This document shows positions 43,565 to 52,244 of a stretch of DNA of 64,000 nt, piece by piece. The translations under genes and the position numbers were made by a program. Each line of letters begins with the position of its first letter. Positions within the stretch are counted from its first letter, which is position 1. Source of the stretch: Streptomyces sp. AV19 (lineage in GTDB: Bacteria > Actinomycetota > Actinomycetes > Streptomycetales > Streptomycetaceae). The stretch lies in the NCBI RefSeq assembly GCF_015999245.1, contig NZ_JAEAMR010000010.1, positions 954,047 to 1,018,046 on the forward strand. The letters run 5' to 3'. The notes under the pieces were generated by a model, which was not told where the DNA came from, ran no database searches, and was given only the letters and a program-made list of their open reading frames with translations.

Positions 43565-44011
43565 GTGACCGAACTCAAGGGCTCCTACACCCTCACCAGC
43601 GTCAAGAGCGGCAAGCTGCTGGACGTCGCCGGGGCGAGCAAGGACGACGGCGCCAACGTCTACCAGTGGGACGCCAACGGCACCGACGCGCAGATATGGG
43701 ACGTCAGCCCGGTGGACGCGGCCGCCGGCCTGTACACCCTCCGCGCCCGGTGCAGCGGCAAGGCGCTGGACGTGGCCGACAGCGCCACGGCGGACGGGGC
43801 CGACGTCGTCCAGTGGACGGCCGACCCGGCCCGGGCCTCGCAGCAGTGGCTGCTGACGCCGCTGGGCGACGGCGTCTACACGCTGAAGAACCACAACAGC
43901 GGCAAGCTGCTGGACGTCTACGACAACGGCACGGCCGCCGGCACCAATGTCATCCAGTGGTTCGCCAACAACGGCGACAACCAGAAGTGGCGGCTGGCCC
44001 CGGTCAAGTGA
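43565..44011 (+). CDS. Stand-alone ricin-type beta-trefoil lectin
   Basis: 148 aa with three QxW repeats (DAQIWDV, SQQWLL, NQKWRL) and three GKLLDV/GKALDV carbohydrate-binding repeats. It is only a lectin domain, with no enzyme partner and no signal peptide from GTG 43565. AGAGGA is the ribosome site. It could bind galactose/xylose-type glycans. A longer frame upstream shows no hydrophobic leader, so it appears to be cytosolic or released by another route. Confidence 0.88.
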   Translation: MTELKGSYTLTSVKSGKLLDVAGASKDDGANVYQWDANGTDAQIWDVSPVDAAAGLYTLRARCSGKALDVADSATADGADVVQWTADPARASQQWLLTPLGDGVYTLKNHNSGKLLDVYDNGTAAGTNVIQWFANNGDNQKWRLAPVK

Positions 44012-44016
44012 CGGAC

Positions 44017-44052
44017 CCGTACGGCGTCGTGGCCGCCCACGACGCCGTACGG
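44017..44052. terminator. Bidirectional hairpin, lectin / YdcF genes
   Basis: CCGTACGGCGTCGT (44017-44030) and its exact complement (44039-44052) form a 14-bp stem with an 8-base loop, between convergent stops at 44011 and 44057. Confidence 0.8.
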
Positions 44053-44056
44053 CGGC

Positions 44057-45073
44057 TCAGCCGAGCGTCCCGGTCAGCGCGCCCAGCGCCGCGATCAGCC
44101 CGCAGATCGTGAAGTTGACCGCCTTGTGCTGGAGGAAGACCGCCACGAACTCCCGGATGGTCGCGCTCGGCCAGAAGTACGCGGCCGTCGGGGAGCCCAC
44201 CACCTGCCCGTCGACACCGGTCCTCCGGGCCATCAGGGCGGCCCGGAAGGCGTGGAAGTTGTTGGTCACGATCACGCACTTGTAGCCGGGCACGGCGGCC
44301 GACATGATCGCCTTGCTGTACTCCAGGTTCTCCTCGGTGGTACGGGAGCGGTCCTCGCGCAGGATGTGCTCGGCGGGGAAGCCGCGCTCGGTGAGGTAGT
44401 TCGCCATCGCGTGGGACTCCGGCAGCTTCTCGTCCGGCCCCTGCCCGCCGGAGGTGATGAGGACCGGCGGCCTGCCGCGCGCCGCCTGCGCCTCGTACAC
44501 CCGGCGGCCGCGCTCCAGCCGGCTCGCGAGCAGCGGCGGCACCCGCTCCCCGCCGATCAGGCCGGAGCCGAGCACCACCACGAAGTCGGCGTTCCGGCGC
44601 GGCCGCAGCCTGCCGTACAGGAAGGCGTAGCCGATGAAGCAGAAGAAGAGGAATGAGACGTAGGCGGCGATCAGGAGCAGCGTGCCGGTCGCCGCGGCCA
44701 GGCCGCGCGAGCCCGTGACGGCGGCCGCCACCATGAGCCCGATGAGGCCGAAGATGCCGAGGCCCGCGAGGAACGACAGCAGGTTCGCCGGGCTGCGCCC
44801 CTCCTTGCGGATCATTTTCACGCCGTTGGCGACCAGCAGCGCCGGCAGCACGAAGGCCCCGAGGAAGGGGATCAGCAGCAGGAGTGCGGCCAGGAACCAC
44901 GCCAGGCCCGGGTTTCCGCGGTCGTGCGCCCGGGCGGCGACGACGATCAGCGCGAACAGCAGGGATATGCAGGCGAGTCCGAGGAGGACGGCGTTGCTGA
45001 AGCGGCGTCGGTCCCGCAGCACGCCGATGGCGAACAGGACGAGGAACAGGACTGCTGGGGCATAGGCGATCAC
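44057..45073 (-). CDS. YdcF/SanA (DUF218) family membrane protein
   Basis: 338 aa. About five to six N-terminal spans (residues 1-155) are followed by the DUF218 domain: VVVLGSGLIGGERVPPLLASRLERG, ITSGGQGPDEKLPESHAMANYL, REDRSRTTEENLEYSKAI and VTNNFHAFRAALMARR. The family is linked to envelope barrier function and handling of lipid-linked precursors; exact activity is unknown. ATG at 45073. Confidence 0.88.
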   Translation of the reverse strand: MIAYAPAVLFLVLFAIGVLRDRRRFSNAVLLGLACISLLFALIVVAARAHDRGNPGLAWFLAALLLLIPFLGAFVLPALLVANGVKMIRKEGRSPANLLSFLAGLGIFGLIGLMVAAAVTGSRGLAAATGTLLLIAAYVSFLFFCFIGYAFLYGRLRPRRNADFVVVLGSGLIGGERVPPLLASRLERGRRVYEAQAARGRPPVLITSGGQGPDEKLPESHAMANYLTERGFPAEHILREDRSRTTEENLEYSKAIMSAAVPGYKCVIVTNNFHAFRAALMARRTGVDGQVVGSPTAAYFWPSATIREFVAVFLQHKAVNFTICGLIAALGALTGTLG

Positions 45074-45093
45074 GCTCGCATGGTACGCAAAAC

Positions 45094-45126
45094 GGACCGT
45101 CAGCGGACCATCGGCGGACCGTCAGC
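45094..45126. repeat. 11-bp tandem repeat, three copies
   Basis: GGACCGTCAGC (45094), GGACCATCGGC (45105) and GGACCGTCAGC (45116) occur in tandem between the YdcF start and the GNAT stop, which lies inside the last copy. Outer copies are identical. Confidence 0.75.
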
Positions 45127-45919
45127 GGTCCGGGGGCGACCAGACGTACGGCGTGGTCGTCGTCACCGCCGTGAACCCCAGCCGCCGCAGGATCGGCGCG
45201 CTGTCGTCCGACGCGTCCACCTGGAGGTACGTCGCGCCCCGCGCCACCGCGAGCCGCGCCCGGGCGGCGACCAGCGCGCGGTAGATGCCCCGTCCCCGCC
45301 AGGCCGGCAGCGTCGAACCGCCCCACAGACTCGCGAAGTCACTCCCTGAATGGTGAACGAGCCATGCGGCGCAGACCACTTCGCCCGCCGCCTCCGCCAC
45401 CATGACGACGATGTCGTCCGGCGCGGCCGCGACGCGCGCGATCAGGTCGTCACCGATCCAGGCCCAGTCCTCCCGCCAGACGGCCGTCTCCAACGCGGCG
45501 ATCCGCCGCATGTCCTCGTCCTCCGTGACGCGCCGCAGGACGACGCCGTCGGGCACGACGGGCGGCGCCGCCACGTCGGCGGCCCGCCCGATGAGGACGG
45601 TCTCGGGCTCGTCGGCCACGAAGCCGGCGGCGCGCAGCCGCTCCGGGAGGTCGGCCGGCAGGTCGTGCGCGTAGTGCTTCCACTCGACGGGCTGGTCGCG
45701 GGCGGCGTAGAAGTTCCGCTGCCGGACGATGAGTTCGTCGAGCGCGGCCCCGCGCACCCCCACGTCACGCGGCGCGGCGACGAACCCGTGGACGTCGCCG
45801 ACGACGCGCAGCAGCGGGCCGTCCCGCTCGCAGTGGACACCCGCGGGGAGGGCGCGCGGGGCGCCGCGCATCTGCTCGTCGTAGGCCGCGAGCAAGCCGT
45901 CGATTCCGGTCACGGACAT
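45122..45919 (-). CDS. GNAT-family N-acetyltransferase
   Basis: 265 aa. The C-terminal half holds the GNAT fold: VVLRRVTEDEDMRRIAALE, EVVCAAWLVHHSG and the acetyl-CoA loop STLPAWRGRGIYRALVAAR. The N-terminal ~120 residues are a separate domain, as in other two-part GNATs. The substrate is unknown. It is separated from YdcF by the 11-bp repeats. Confidence 0.88.
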   Translation of the reverse strand: MSVTGIDGLLAAYDEQMRGAPRALPAGVHCERDGPLLRVVGDVHGFVAAPRDVGVRGAALDELIVRQRNFYAARDQPVEWKHYAHDLPADLPERLRAAGFVADEPETVLIGRAADVAAPPVVPDGVVLRRVTEDEDMRRIAALETAVWREDWAWIGDDLIARVAAAPDDIVVMVAEAAGEVVCAAWLVHHSGSDFASLWGGSTLPAWRGRGIYRALVAARARLAVARGATYLQVDASDDSAPILRRLGFTAVTTTTPYVWSPPDR

Positions 45920-45970
45920 GACCTTAAGGAGCGGGAACCGATCGGCAACTCATTTGTTCCGTAACCCCGT

Positions 45971-46441
45971 TCACCGCACTGCCCCCTCGCCGAGGAGATC
46001 CTCGCGCATCAGCGCCCGCAACTCGGCCAGGGCCTCGTTGAACGCCGCAGTGCTCTCGCGGTACCGGGGCTCGTGCTCAAGAGCCCCCTCGATGACCCGG
46101 TCGCGGAAGTCCCGCAGCCGCCGGTGGGCGGTGTGCGCGGCCTCGACGAGCACGGGCGGCGCGGTCACGGCCATCTGGTAGCGCAGCCGCTCGCAGGGGG
46201 CGAACACCTCGCGGGCGGCGGTGAAGCGGTCCGCCGGGTCCCTGCCGGTGTCCCGTGCCAGAACGGCGCAGCCGGTGCGCGCCTCCGCGAGCACCGCGAG
46301 GTACTCGGCGTACAGGGCGCGGCGCACGGCGGTCTCGCGCTCTCCACGTTCGCGGTGCCGGCGGCGGCGGTCCGGCAGCACTGCCGAGGCGGTGGTGACG
46401 ACCGCGCCGACCACGGTGCCGACCAGGCTTGTCCATTCCAC
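45971..46441 (-). CDS. Hypothetical membrane-anchored helical protein
   Basis: 156 aa: an N-terminal hydrophobic segment (SLVGTVVGAVVTTASAVL), an Arg-rich stretch (PDRRRRHRERGERE), then long amphipathic helices (ALYAEYLAVLAEA, ESTAAFNEALAELRALM), possibly a coiled coil. A family like this occurs widely in Streptomyces without known function. Confidence 0.7.
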   Translation of the reverse strand: MEWTSLVGTVVGAVVTTASAVLPDRRRRHRERGERETAVRRALYAEYLAVLAEARTGCAVLARDTGRDPADRFTAAREVFAPCERLRYQMAVTAPPVLVEAAHTAHRRLRDFRDRVIEGALEHEPRYRESTAAFNEALAELRALMREDLLGEGAVR

Positions 46442-46480
46442 CCGGGGAACACTGGTGCGGGGCGGCTCTCCGGGCCCGCC

Positions 46481-47323
46481 CTACCCCAGCTCCAGGCTCG
46501 CCACCGCGTACACCCCCTCCAGCGGCGTCGCCGGTGCCGGGCCCGCGTACATGCGGGACGTGGAGAACCCGGGGGCGTAACCGCGCTCCTGGGCCAGGGC
46601 GGTGGCGGAGACGTTGGGTTCCGGGACGTCCAGGTGGACGGTCTCGTCGGGGGCCAGGTGGGCGGTGAGGGAGTCGAGGAGGGCCTCGGCGTCGGCGCGG
46701 GTGTCCGCGCAGAGGGGGCCGACGCGATGGCCGTCCCGGGCGGGGCGGATGGCGCCGTAGCCCGTGACGCGGCCGTCGCGCAGGCACAGGCGGGCCGTGC
46801 GGCCGGGGGCGGTGAGCCAGCGGGCGAGGAAGTCGCGGCGGGCGGCGGGGAAGTGGCGGTGGTCGTAGGCGGCGACCGCGTCCAGGTGGTCGGGGGAGAA
46901 GGGGATGACCCCGGCGGGGTCCGGGGCGCCCGAGGGACGGCCCGACCAGCGGACGGTGGTGTGGGCGGGGACGAAGCCCGAGCGCCGGTACGTGTCCCGC
47001 TGCGCGGGGACGGCGTCGAGGCCCACCGTCCGGGTGCCCGCGTGCGGGAAGGCGGCGCGCCAGGTGGCCAGGCCCAGGCCGTTGCCCCGGTGGCCGGCGT
47101 CGACCAGGTAGAAGCCCAGGAAGGCGTACTCCGAGGACCAGTTGACGACCGAAATGGCGGAGAGGATCCGGCCGTCGCCGGACCGGCCGACGAAGAAGCC
47201 GGCCGGGTCGGTGGGCAGGAAGCAGGCCGCGTCGCCGTGGCCGGGGTTCCAGCCCTCCTCGGCGCTCCAGGCCGTGACCTGCTGCCAGTCCTCGGGGGTG
47301 GCGGGGGCGAGGGTGATGCTCAT
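46481..47323 (-). CDS. GNAT-family N-acetyltransferase, two-domain
   Basis: 280 aa. The N-terminal GNAT domain (LAPATPEDWQQVTAWSAEEGWNPG, then DAGHRGNGLGLATWRAAF as the CoA loop) is followed by a second, degenerate GNAT-like domain (RLCLRDGRVTGYGAIRPARDG, RVGPLCADTRADAEALLDSL). This arrangement resembles YitI-type proteins. Lies 29 bases after the APC permease stop on the same strand, so may be co-transcribed. Confidence 0.88.
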   Translation of the reverse strand: MSITLAPATPEDWQQVTAWSAEEGWNPGHGDAACFLPTDPAGFFVGRSGDGRILSAISVVNWSSEYAFLGFYLVDAGHRGNGLGLATWRAAFPHAGTRTVGLDAVPAQRDTYRRSGFVPAHTTVRWSGRPSGAPDPAGVIPFSPDHLDAVAAYDHRHFPAARRDFLARWLTAPGRTARLCLRDGRVTGYGAIRPARDGHRVGPLCADTRADAEALLDSLTAHLAPDETVHLDVPEPNVSATALAQERGYAPGFSTSRMYAGPAPATPLEGVYAVASLELG

Positions 47324-47352
47324 GGCGATTCCTGTTCTTCTGTTCTGTCCGT

Positions 47353-48888
47353 CTAGATCAGGTCCATCGCGGCCACCTCGTCGGGACTGCCGTAGCTGAC
47401 GGGCCCCTTGAAGCGGCGGCGGGCGGCGGCGAACCACCACACGGTGGCGATCACCAGGACGGCGACCAGGGCGATCGGCGCGTAGTTGAACGATTCGGCG
47501 GTGATGGGGGACGCCTGGGGGAGCATGAAGAGGACGTTGCTCAGCACGATCCACACCGCGGCCACGGCCGCCACCGGCCGGCCGAAGCGGCCCAGGTTCC
47601 AGGGGCCGGGCCGGAACTCGTCGCCCAGCCGCAGCCGGAGGAAGATCGGCACCCCGTAGGCCAGGAACAGGCCGACGACGTTGATGCTGACGACGGCGGT
47701 GAACGCGACGTGCGACCACCAGCCCGGCACCACGAGCACCAGGGCGCAGCCGGCCGCCAGCCACACGGCCTTGACGGGCGTGCGGGTGCGCGGGGAGACC
47801 GAGTGCCACAGGCGTGAGCCGGGCATCGCGCCGTCGCGCGAGAAGGCGAAGATCTGCCGGGTGTTGCTGGTCATGTTGGCAAGCCCGCAGAAGAGCATGG
47901 CGCCGATGACGACGAGCAGCAGCAGCTTGGCGGTGGACAGGCCGAGCGCGTCGATGAGGATCTGCACCGGCGGCGCGCCGGCGGCGGCCTCGGCCGCGTA
48001 GTCACGGATGGCATAGACCAGGGCGAGCATGAGGATCAGCCCGGTGAGGGCCGAGTAGCCGATGGCCCGCACGATGCCCCGGGGGGCGTTGACCGTGGCC
48101 CGCACGGTCTCCTCGGACATGTGGAAGCTGCCGTCGAAGCCGGTGAACGTCCAGCTGGTGACGAGCAGTCCGAGCATTCCGGCGTAAACCGCGTTGGAGA
48201 ACCCGGTGTTGTTGGCGAAGTGGGTGACGAAGTCGGCGGACTGGTGACCGGAGGGCATCACGATCAGACAGGTGACGATGGTGACCAGGCCGATCAGCAG
48301 CCACCACACCGAGATCCGGTTGAGGATGGCGACCAGCCGCACCGTATAGGTGTTGGCGAGGGCCTGGACGAGGAGGATCGCCGCGGTGATGCCCACGGTC
48401 TGCTGCGCCGTGGGGTGGTAGGACGGCCACTGCAGCGCGATGAAGGACTGGATGAAGGTGGCGGCGGCGAAGTCGGTGGCGGCCGTCCCGCCCACCTGGC
48501 CGATGAAGTTGAGCCAGCCCGTGTACCAGGACCAGGCGCCCTTGCGCCGCTTGGCGAGCTTGCCGGCGGAGAAGTACAGCGCGCCGCTGGTCGGATAGGC
48601 GGAGGCTATCTCGGCCATGGACGCGCCGACGAACAGCACCATCACCGAGACGCCTATCCAGCCGAAGACCAGGACGCGGGGCCCGCCGGCACCCATGCCG
48701 AAGCCGAAGGACGAGAAGATCCCCGAGATGATGTTGATGATGGTGAACGAGATGGCGAAGTTGTCGAACGCCCGGAAGCGGCGGGTGAGTTTGCGCGGAT
48801 AGCCCATGGCGTGCAGCGTCGCGTCGTCGTCCAGCGCGACGTGGGCGGCCTGTCTGCGGGCGTGAGCGGGGGAGGAGTGCTCCGACAC
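47353..48888 (-). CDS. APC-family amino acid permease
   Basis: 511 aa with about 12 spans. The cytoplasmic N-terminus ends in LTRRFRAFDNFAISFTIINIISG, a hallmark of the amino acid/GABA permease group. The unwound first helix has SGIFSSFGFGMGAGGP. Later motifs are GFDGSFHMSEET and TSNTRQIFAFSRDGAMPGS. Likely imports an amino acid or choline-like amine using the proton gradient. Start at GTG 48888 with GGAGGA-like purines upstream. Confidence 0.9.
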   Translation of the reverse strand: MSEHSSPAHARRQAAHVALDDDATLHAMGYPRKLTRRFRAFDNFAISFTIINIISGIFSSFGFGMGAGGPRVLVFGWIGVSVMVLFVGASMAEIASAYPTSGALYFSAGKLAKRRKGAWSWYTGWLNFIGQVGGTAATDFAAATFIQSFIALQWPSYHPTAQQTVGITAAILLVQALANTYTVRLVAILNRISVWWLLIGLVTIVTCLIVMPSGHQSADFVTHFANNTGFSNAVYAGMLGLLVTSWTFTGFDGSFHMSEETVRATVNAPRGIVRAIGYSALTGLILMLALVYAIRDYAAEAAAGAPPVQILIDALGLSTAKLLLLVVIGAMLFCGLANMTSNTRQIFAFSRDGAMPGSRLWHSVSPRTRTPVKAVWLAAGCALVLVVPGWWSHVAFTAVVSINVVGLFLAYGVPIFLRLRLGDEFRPGPWNLGRFGRPVAAVAAVWIVLSNVLFMLPQASPITAESFNYAPIALVAVLVIATVWWFAAARRRFKGPVSYGSPDEVAAMDLI

Positions 48889-48942
48889 GGGACGGCGGCT
48901 CTTCCTGCGAGACGGGACAGGGACGGCTTGCGGGGAGTCGGG

Positions 48943-49893
48943 TCAGGGCGGCACGGGCAGTCCGCAGCGGCGGCGCGCCCGGCTGAGCTGGTCCTCCGGC
49001 GCGCCGAAGGCGCTCCACGGCATGCGGGAGGCGTACGGGCCCATGGCGGTGAAGACCTTGCACGCCTCGGCGTGGCAGTCGGCCATGAACAGTGCGTGGG
49101 CCAGGTAGGCCAGGTCCAGGACGGGGGTGAAGCGGTACCCGGGGACCTCGGGGAACCAGTGCGCGTAGACGTCCAGCGCGAGGGTGCGCCAACGGCGCTG
49201 CCGCCAGGCGCGGATGGCGAACGGGTCGGCCTTGGGGTCGTAGTCCTCGACGAGGGTGACCAGCGGCAGCAGCCGCAGGGGCGAATGGGCCGGGGCGCGG
49301 TTGCCGAGGAACTCGGCCACGTCCCAGCGGGCGCTCGCCGAACCGCCGTGGCGGGCGAAGTAGAAGGAGAGGAACCGGTGGTGGGCCTCGCGGTTCCACG
49401 GGTCGAGCGTCAGGGCGCGGGAGAAGACCGACCACGGGCCGCGCGGCGCGGTGAGCAGGCCGCGCGGGGCGGGGTCCTGGACCGGCCCGGTGCGGGCGAG
49501 GGCCAGTTTCGCGACCCAGGGGGTGGGGTCCTGGGGGGCCATGCGCGCGGCCTGGTCGCAGGCCGCCTCGGCTATTCGTATCAGGGACGCGGTGCGCCGG
49601 TCCTCGGGCGGCATGCGCAGGGCGCGGAGCATCGCTACGCGCGCCCACAGCAGGGCCGCGTCCGCGCCCGGCTCCTCCGCCAGGCCGCGCTCGGCCAGGT
49701 CGGAGTCGGCCGCCATCGAGGCCAGCACCAGGGAGCGGTGGGCGCGCGTCGCGAAGTCGTCCCGCACCTCGTGGAGCGCGGTGTGCGCGCTCTGGTACCG
49801 GCCGGCCTGGACGTCGACGCACGCCTGGGCCAACTCGTGGTCGTCGGCGGCCGGATGCCACACGTACCGACCCTCGAACGAGCCAGCGACCAT
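48943..49893 (-). CDS. Helical-repeat (TPR-like) hypothetical protein
   Basis: 316 aa from ATG 49893, AGGTGA upstream. All-helical, with repeats such as ACVDVQAGRYQSAHTALHEVRDDFATRAHRSLVLASMA and AEEPGADAALLWARVAMLRALRM, and Trp/Arg-rich later segments. Such Streptomyces proteins are of unknown function, sometimes near transporters. It is divergent from the sigma-factor cassette and 55 bases downstream of, but co-directional with, the permease gene's start side. Confidence 0.75.
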   Translation of the reverse strand: MVAGSFEGRYVWHPAADDHELAQACVDVQAGRYQSAHTALHEVRDDFATRAHRSLVLASMAADSDLAERGLAEEPGADAALLWARVAMLRALRMPPEDRRTASLIRIAEAACDQAARMAPQDPTPWVAKLALARTGPVQDPAPRGLLTAPRGPWSVFSRALTLDPWNREAHHRFLSFYFARHGGSASARWDVAEFLGNRAPAHSPLRLLPLVTLVEDYDPKADPFAIRAWRQRRWRTLALDVYAHWFPEVPGYRFTPVLDLAYLAHALFMADCHAEACKVFTAMGPYASRMPWSAFGAPEDQLSRARRRCGLPVPP

Positions 49894-50654
49894 TTCACCT
49901 GCCACCTGTCGCAATAGTTGTCGCCACGGATACGGAATCACGCAACTCGGCCGTGCCGGGCGGCGAATGGATCCACCGCGTGGCCAGGGAGGCTCACGGC
50001 CAGTGAAGTACACCCTACTCAGGATCACCGGACGCGGAGGGCGATCCGGACGATCCAGTCCCGCATGCTTTCGATTTCCGTCGATTTCCGTGCCCAGGAC
50101 GGATGTTCGGCAATCCGGGGGGTGAGGGGACGGGGGTGGGTGTGTCAGGTGCGGGGCGGCCCGGAGGGGCCGCGTCGTTTCAGCCCGTCTGGGGTTGCCC
50201 CCTCCGGGGAGCTTGAGGACGAACGCGGCGCGGCCGCGTTGCCCCGCGCGGAGCGCAAAGAAATGGTGAAAGGGCGGGGCAGGGGCAAAACTCCCCTCCA
50301 CCGACAGCAGCCTGGGACGACACCGGAACCGGTGAACGGGCAGACGTCCGGCTTGACGCCCCGCCGTGGCCCGCCCGCCGACGGCACCACCCCGGCCCCC
50401 GCCGAAGGGCCACGTCGGACAGCGACGGCCACGCCCCGGACGGCGGCCTCCGGCCGCCCACCGCCTGGCCGGAGCGCAACGTTCCGTAAGACTTTACGTT
50501 CGCCCGCTGCACAAAAGGCCCTCCGGAAACGCCTTTACCGGCGTGAGGGGGCCTGCCGCAGCGGCTCCCCCTCCGCAACGGCGCGGCGGACTTCGGGGAA
50601 ACGGCCGCCGCGCCCGGCTACACGATCACAGCGACCGGAGGGACCACCAGTTCC
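49894..50654. repeat. Intergenic region with palindromic repeat copy 3
   Basis: 761 bases without a supported gene. Positions 50178-50279 carry the repeat family: CAGCCCGTCTGGGGTTGC, a CCCCTCCGGGGAGC hairpin, CTTGAGGAC and AAATGGTGAAAGGGCGGGG. The part 50280-50654 should hold the leader and promoter of the sigma cassette (see separate entry). Confidence 0.65.
50478..50553 (+). promoter_or_regulatory. Candidate promoter/operator and attenuator-like hairpin before ECF cassette
   Basis: CGTAA-GACT-TTACG (50485-50498) is a 5-bp inverted repeat with a possible ECF-type -35 (GCAAC, 50476-50480) and -10 (CGTT, 50497-50500). Next, GGCCCTC (50517-50523) pairs with GAGGGGGCC (50545-50553) around an inner CGCC/GGCG stem, forming a nested hairpin about 100 bases before the first start codon. 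Both are suggestions from pattern only. Confidence 0.35.
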
Positions 50655-50819
50655 GTGAACCCACACCACACAGCTGACCTGCCGACCGCGGCGGCCCGCG
50701 CGCGCGTCCTCGGCGGCGACGCCCTCGCCCTGTCGCGCCGCGCGGCGACCGCCGGTGTCCGCATCGGCACCGGCGAACCGCGCCGCGGCCCGCGCCGGCG
50801 GCGGGGAGGCGAAAGGTGA
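50655..50819 (+). CDS. 54-aa basic peptide coupled to ECF sigma gene
   Basis: GTG 50655 opens a frame of 54 codons: MNPHHTADLPTAAARARVLG, then GDALALSRRAATAGVRIG, and a strongly basic tail (GEPRRGPRRRRGGER). GGAGGG lies 13 bases upstream. Its stop overlaps the sigma-factor GTG start (GTGA at 50816-50819). There is no signal peptide. No known family; the coupling and a plausible helix support it, but its low length keeps confidence moderate. Confidence 0.5.
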   Translation: MNPHHTADLPTAAARARVLGGDALALSRRAATAGVRIGTGEPRRGPRRRRGGER

Positions 50820-51367
50820 CGCCACCCTCCCGAGCCAGCACGTTTCCCGTGACCGGACTGCCCGCCGACTACCGGGCGTTCCACCAGCTCTACCGCGCCG
50901 CCTACGTGCACTGGGCCGAGCTCTACCTCGGCAACCGGCACGACGCCGAAGAGGCCGTCGACCAGGCCTTCGAGGACCTCTACTTCACCTGGAGCGAGGT
51001 CCTGGGCACCGAGAACCCCAACGCCTACGCGTGGGCCGTGGTCAGACACCGGACGATCGACTGCGCACGGGCCCGCGGCCGGCGCCCCGCCGTCATCGAC
51101 ACCGCGGCCTTCGAGACCGTCGCCCTGCGACAGGCGGCCGACCCCATCGGGGAGCTGGAACTCAGCATGTCGATCTACGAGGCGATCCGCGCCCTGCCCG
51201 CCCGCCAGCACGACGTCATCGTCCTGCACCACTGCCTGGGCTACAGCGTCCGCGAGACCGCCGACATCATGGGCATCACCGAGGGGGGAGTGCGCTCCAC
51301 CGCCCGGCACGCCCGACACCGCCTGCACGACGCGCTCGGACTGGAGAGAGAAGAGGAGCACCGGTGA
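50816..51367 (+). CDS. ECF-type RNA polymerase sigma factor
   Basis: 183 aa. Region 2 is visible in DYRAFHQLYRAAYVHWAELYLGNRHDAEEAVDQAFEDLYFTW and AWAVVRHRTIDCARARGRRP. Region 4 is IREALPARQHDVIVLHHCLG-like (ALPARQHDVIVLHHCLGYS) with the helix-turn-helix SVRETADIMGITEGGVRSTARHARHRL. It directs RNA polymerase to a small regulon. Start and stop both overlap neighbours by GTGA, so its level is tied to both. No standard membrane anti-sigma factor is present; the next gene is the candidate partner. Confidence 0.9.
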   Translation: MTPPSRASTFPVTGLPADYRAFHQLYRAAYVHWAELYLGNRHDAEEAVDQAFEDLYFTWSEVLGTENPNAYAWAVVRHRTIDCARARGRRPAVIDTAAFETVALRQAADPIGELELSMSIYEAIRALPARQHDVIVLHHCLGYSVRETADIMGITEGGVRSTARHARHRLHDALGLEREEEHR

Positions 51368-52068
51368 CCGGAACACTCGACCACGTGCTGGCCAAGGCCC
51401 GTCTGGACCGGCGCCCTTACCCGATCGTGGAGGTGGACCGGGCCGAGGCCCGGCTGGCCGTCCGGTTGACCGAGCGCATGTGGCACGGAGCCCTCAACTT
51501 CGACGACCAGATGGAGCCGGCGCGCACCGCGGCCGTCCGCGCCGCCCAGCGCAACTACCTGCCCCACCGGGCCTTCTACCGCCATTTGCGCAGCCTGTGC
51601 AAGACAGTCGTCGCCCATGACCTGCACAAGCTCGGCACCCTCCTGGCCGACCGGCTGCTGGAGCCCGAGGGCGCGCTCGTACTCGGCTGCGTGCTGCAGC
51701 TGGCCGAGCGCGAGGACAGCGCCCGCTTCTGGTGGCAGTTCGGCGCCGGGGCGGACGACACCGGCGCCGCCTGCTGTCTGTACCTGCACCACATGGCGCT
51801 GGGCGAGCGCAAGGAGGCGGAACTGTGGCGCCGCCAGGCCGGGTTGGAGTCCCTGATGCCCGAGACGCCGGAGGAGATCGACCGCAACGACCTGAACATG
51901 GCGTTGCAGATGCTGGACGGGCTGCGGGACGGGGAGACGTTCTCGCCGGCGGCGTCGGCGGTGATCGCGTATGTGCCGGGGGCGCTGGGCTTCGTCGAGG
52001 AGGTCGATCTGCCGCTGCCGCAGCCGGATTTTCCGGAGCGGATCGGGGAGCTGACGGGGGTGCGCTGA
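51364..52068 (+). CDS. 234-aa protein coupled to ECF sigma factor
   Basis: Soluble, helical protein without membrane spans or anti-sigma zinc motif. Characteristic parts are LAVRLTERMWHGALNFDDQM, FYRHLRSLCKTVVAHDLHKLGTLLADRLL and a TPR-like EDSARFWWQFGAGADDTGAACCLYLHHMALGERKEAELWRRQAG. Similar proteins accompany sigma factors in Streptomyces. GTG 51364 overlaps the sigma stop. It may control the sigma factor or be an effector; not established. Confidence 0.75.
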   Translation: MTGTLDHVLAKARLDRRPYPIVEVDRAEARLAVRLTERMWHGALNFDDQMEPARTAAVRAAQRNYLPHRAFYRHLRSLCKTVVAHDLHKLGTLLADRLLEPEGALVLGCVLQLAEREDSARFWWQFGAGADDTGAACCLYLHHMALGERKEAELWRRQAGLESLMPETPEEIDRNDLNMALQMLDGLRDGETFSPAASAVIAYVPGALGFVEEVDLPLPQPDFPERIGELTGVR

Positions 52069-52092
52069 GGGGCGGTGCCGCGGGTGGGTTTT

Positions 52093-52213
52093 GCCCCGGA
52101 CCCTCCCCCAGAGGGGGCACCCCCACTTTCACCGTTGAGGACATCGCCCGCAGGGCGATGCGGGGCCGAGGGGCGCAGCCCCGGAAGAAACGGTGAAAGG
52201 GAGGGTCCGGGGC
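52093..52213. repeat. Palindromic intergenic repeat, copy 4
   Basis: The 176-base gap between convergent genes is almost entirely this element. The ends are perfect inverted repeats: GCCCCGGACCCTCCC (52093-52107) and its complement (52199-52213). Inside are CACCGTTGAGGAC and ATCGCCCGCAGGGCGAT. Positions 52093-52136 are identical, in reverse orientation, to 58725-58768. Confidence 0.8.
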
Positions 52214-52244
52214 ACAAAACCCAACGGCAAACCACCCGCACCGC

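Noticed and set aside
50755..52068. 437-residue N-terminally extended form of the sigma-partner protein
   Set aside because: The extension is an out-of-frame reading of the sigma factor; GTG 51364 overlaps the sigma stop and gives a sensible protein.
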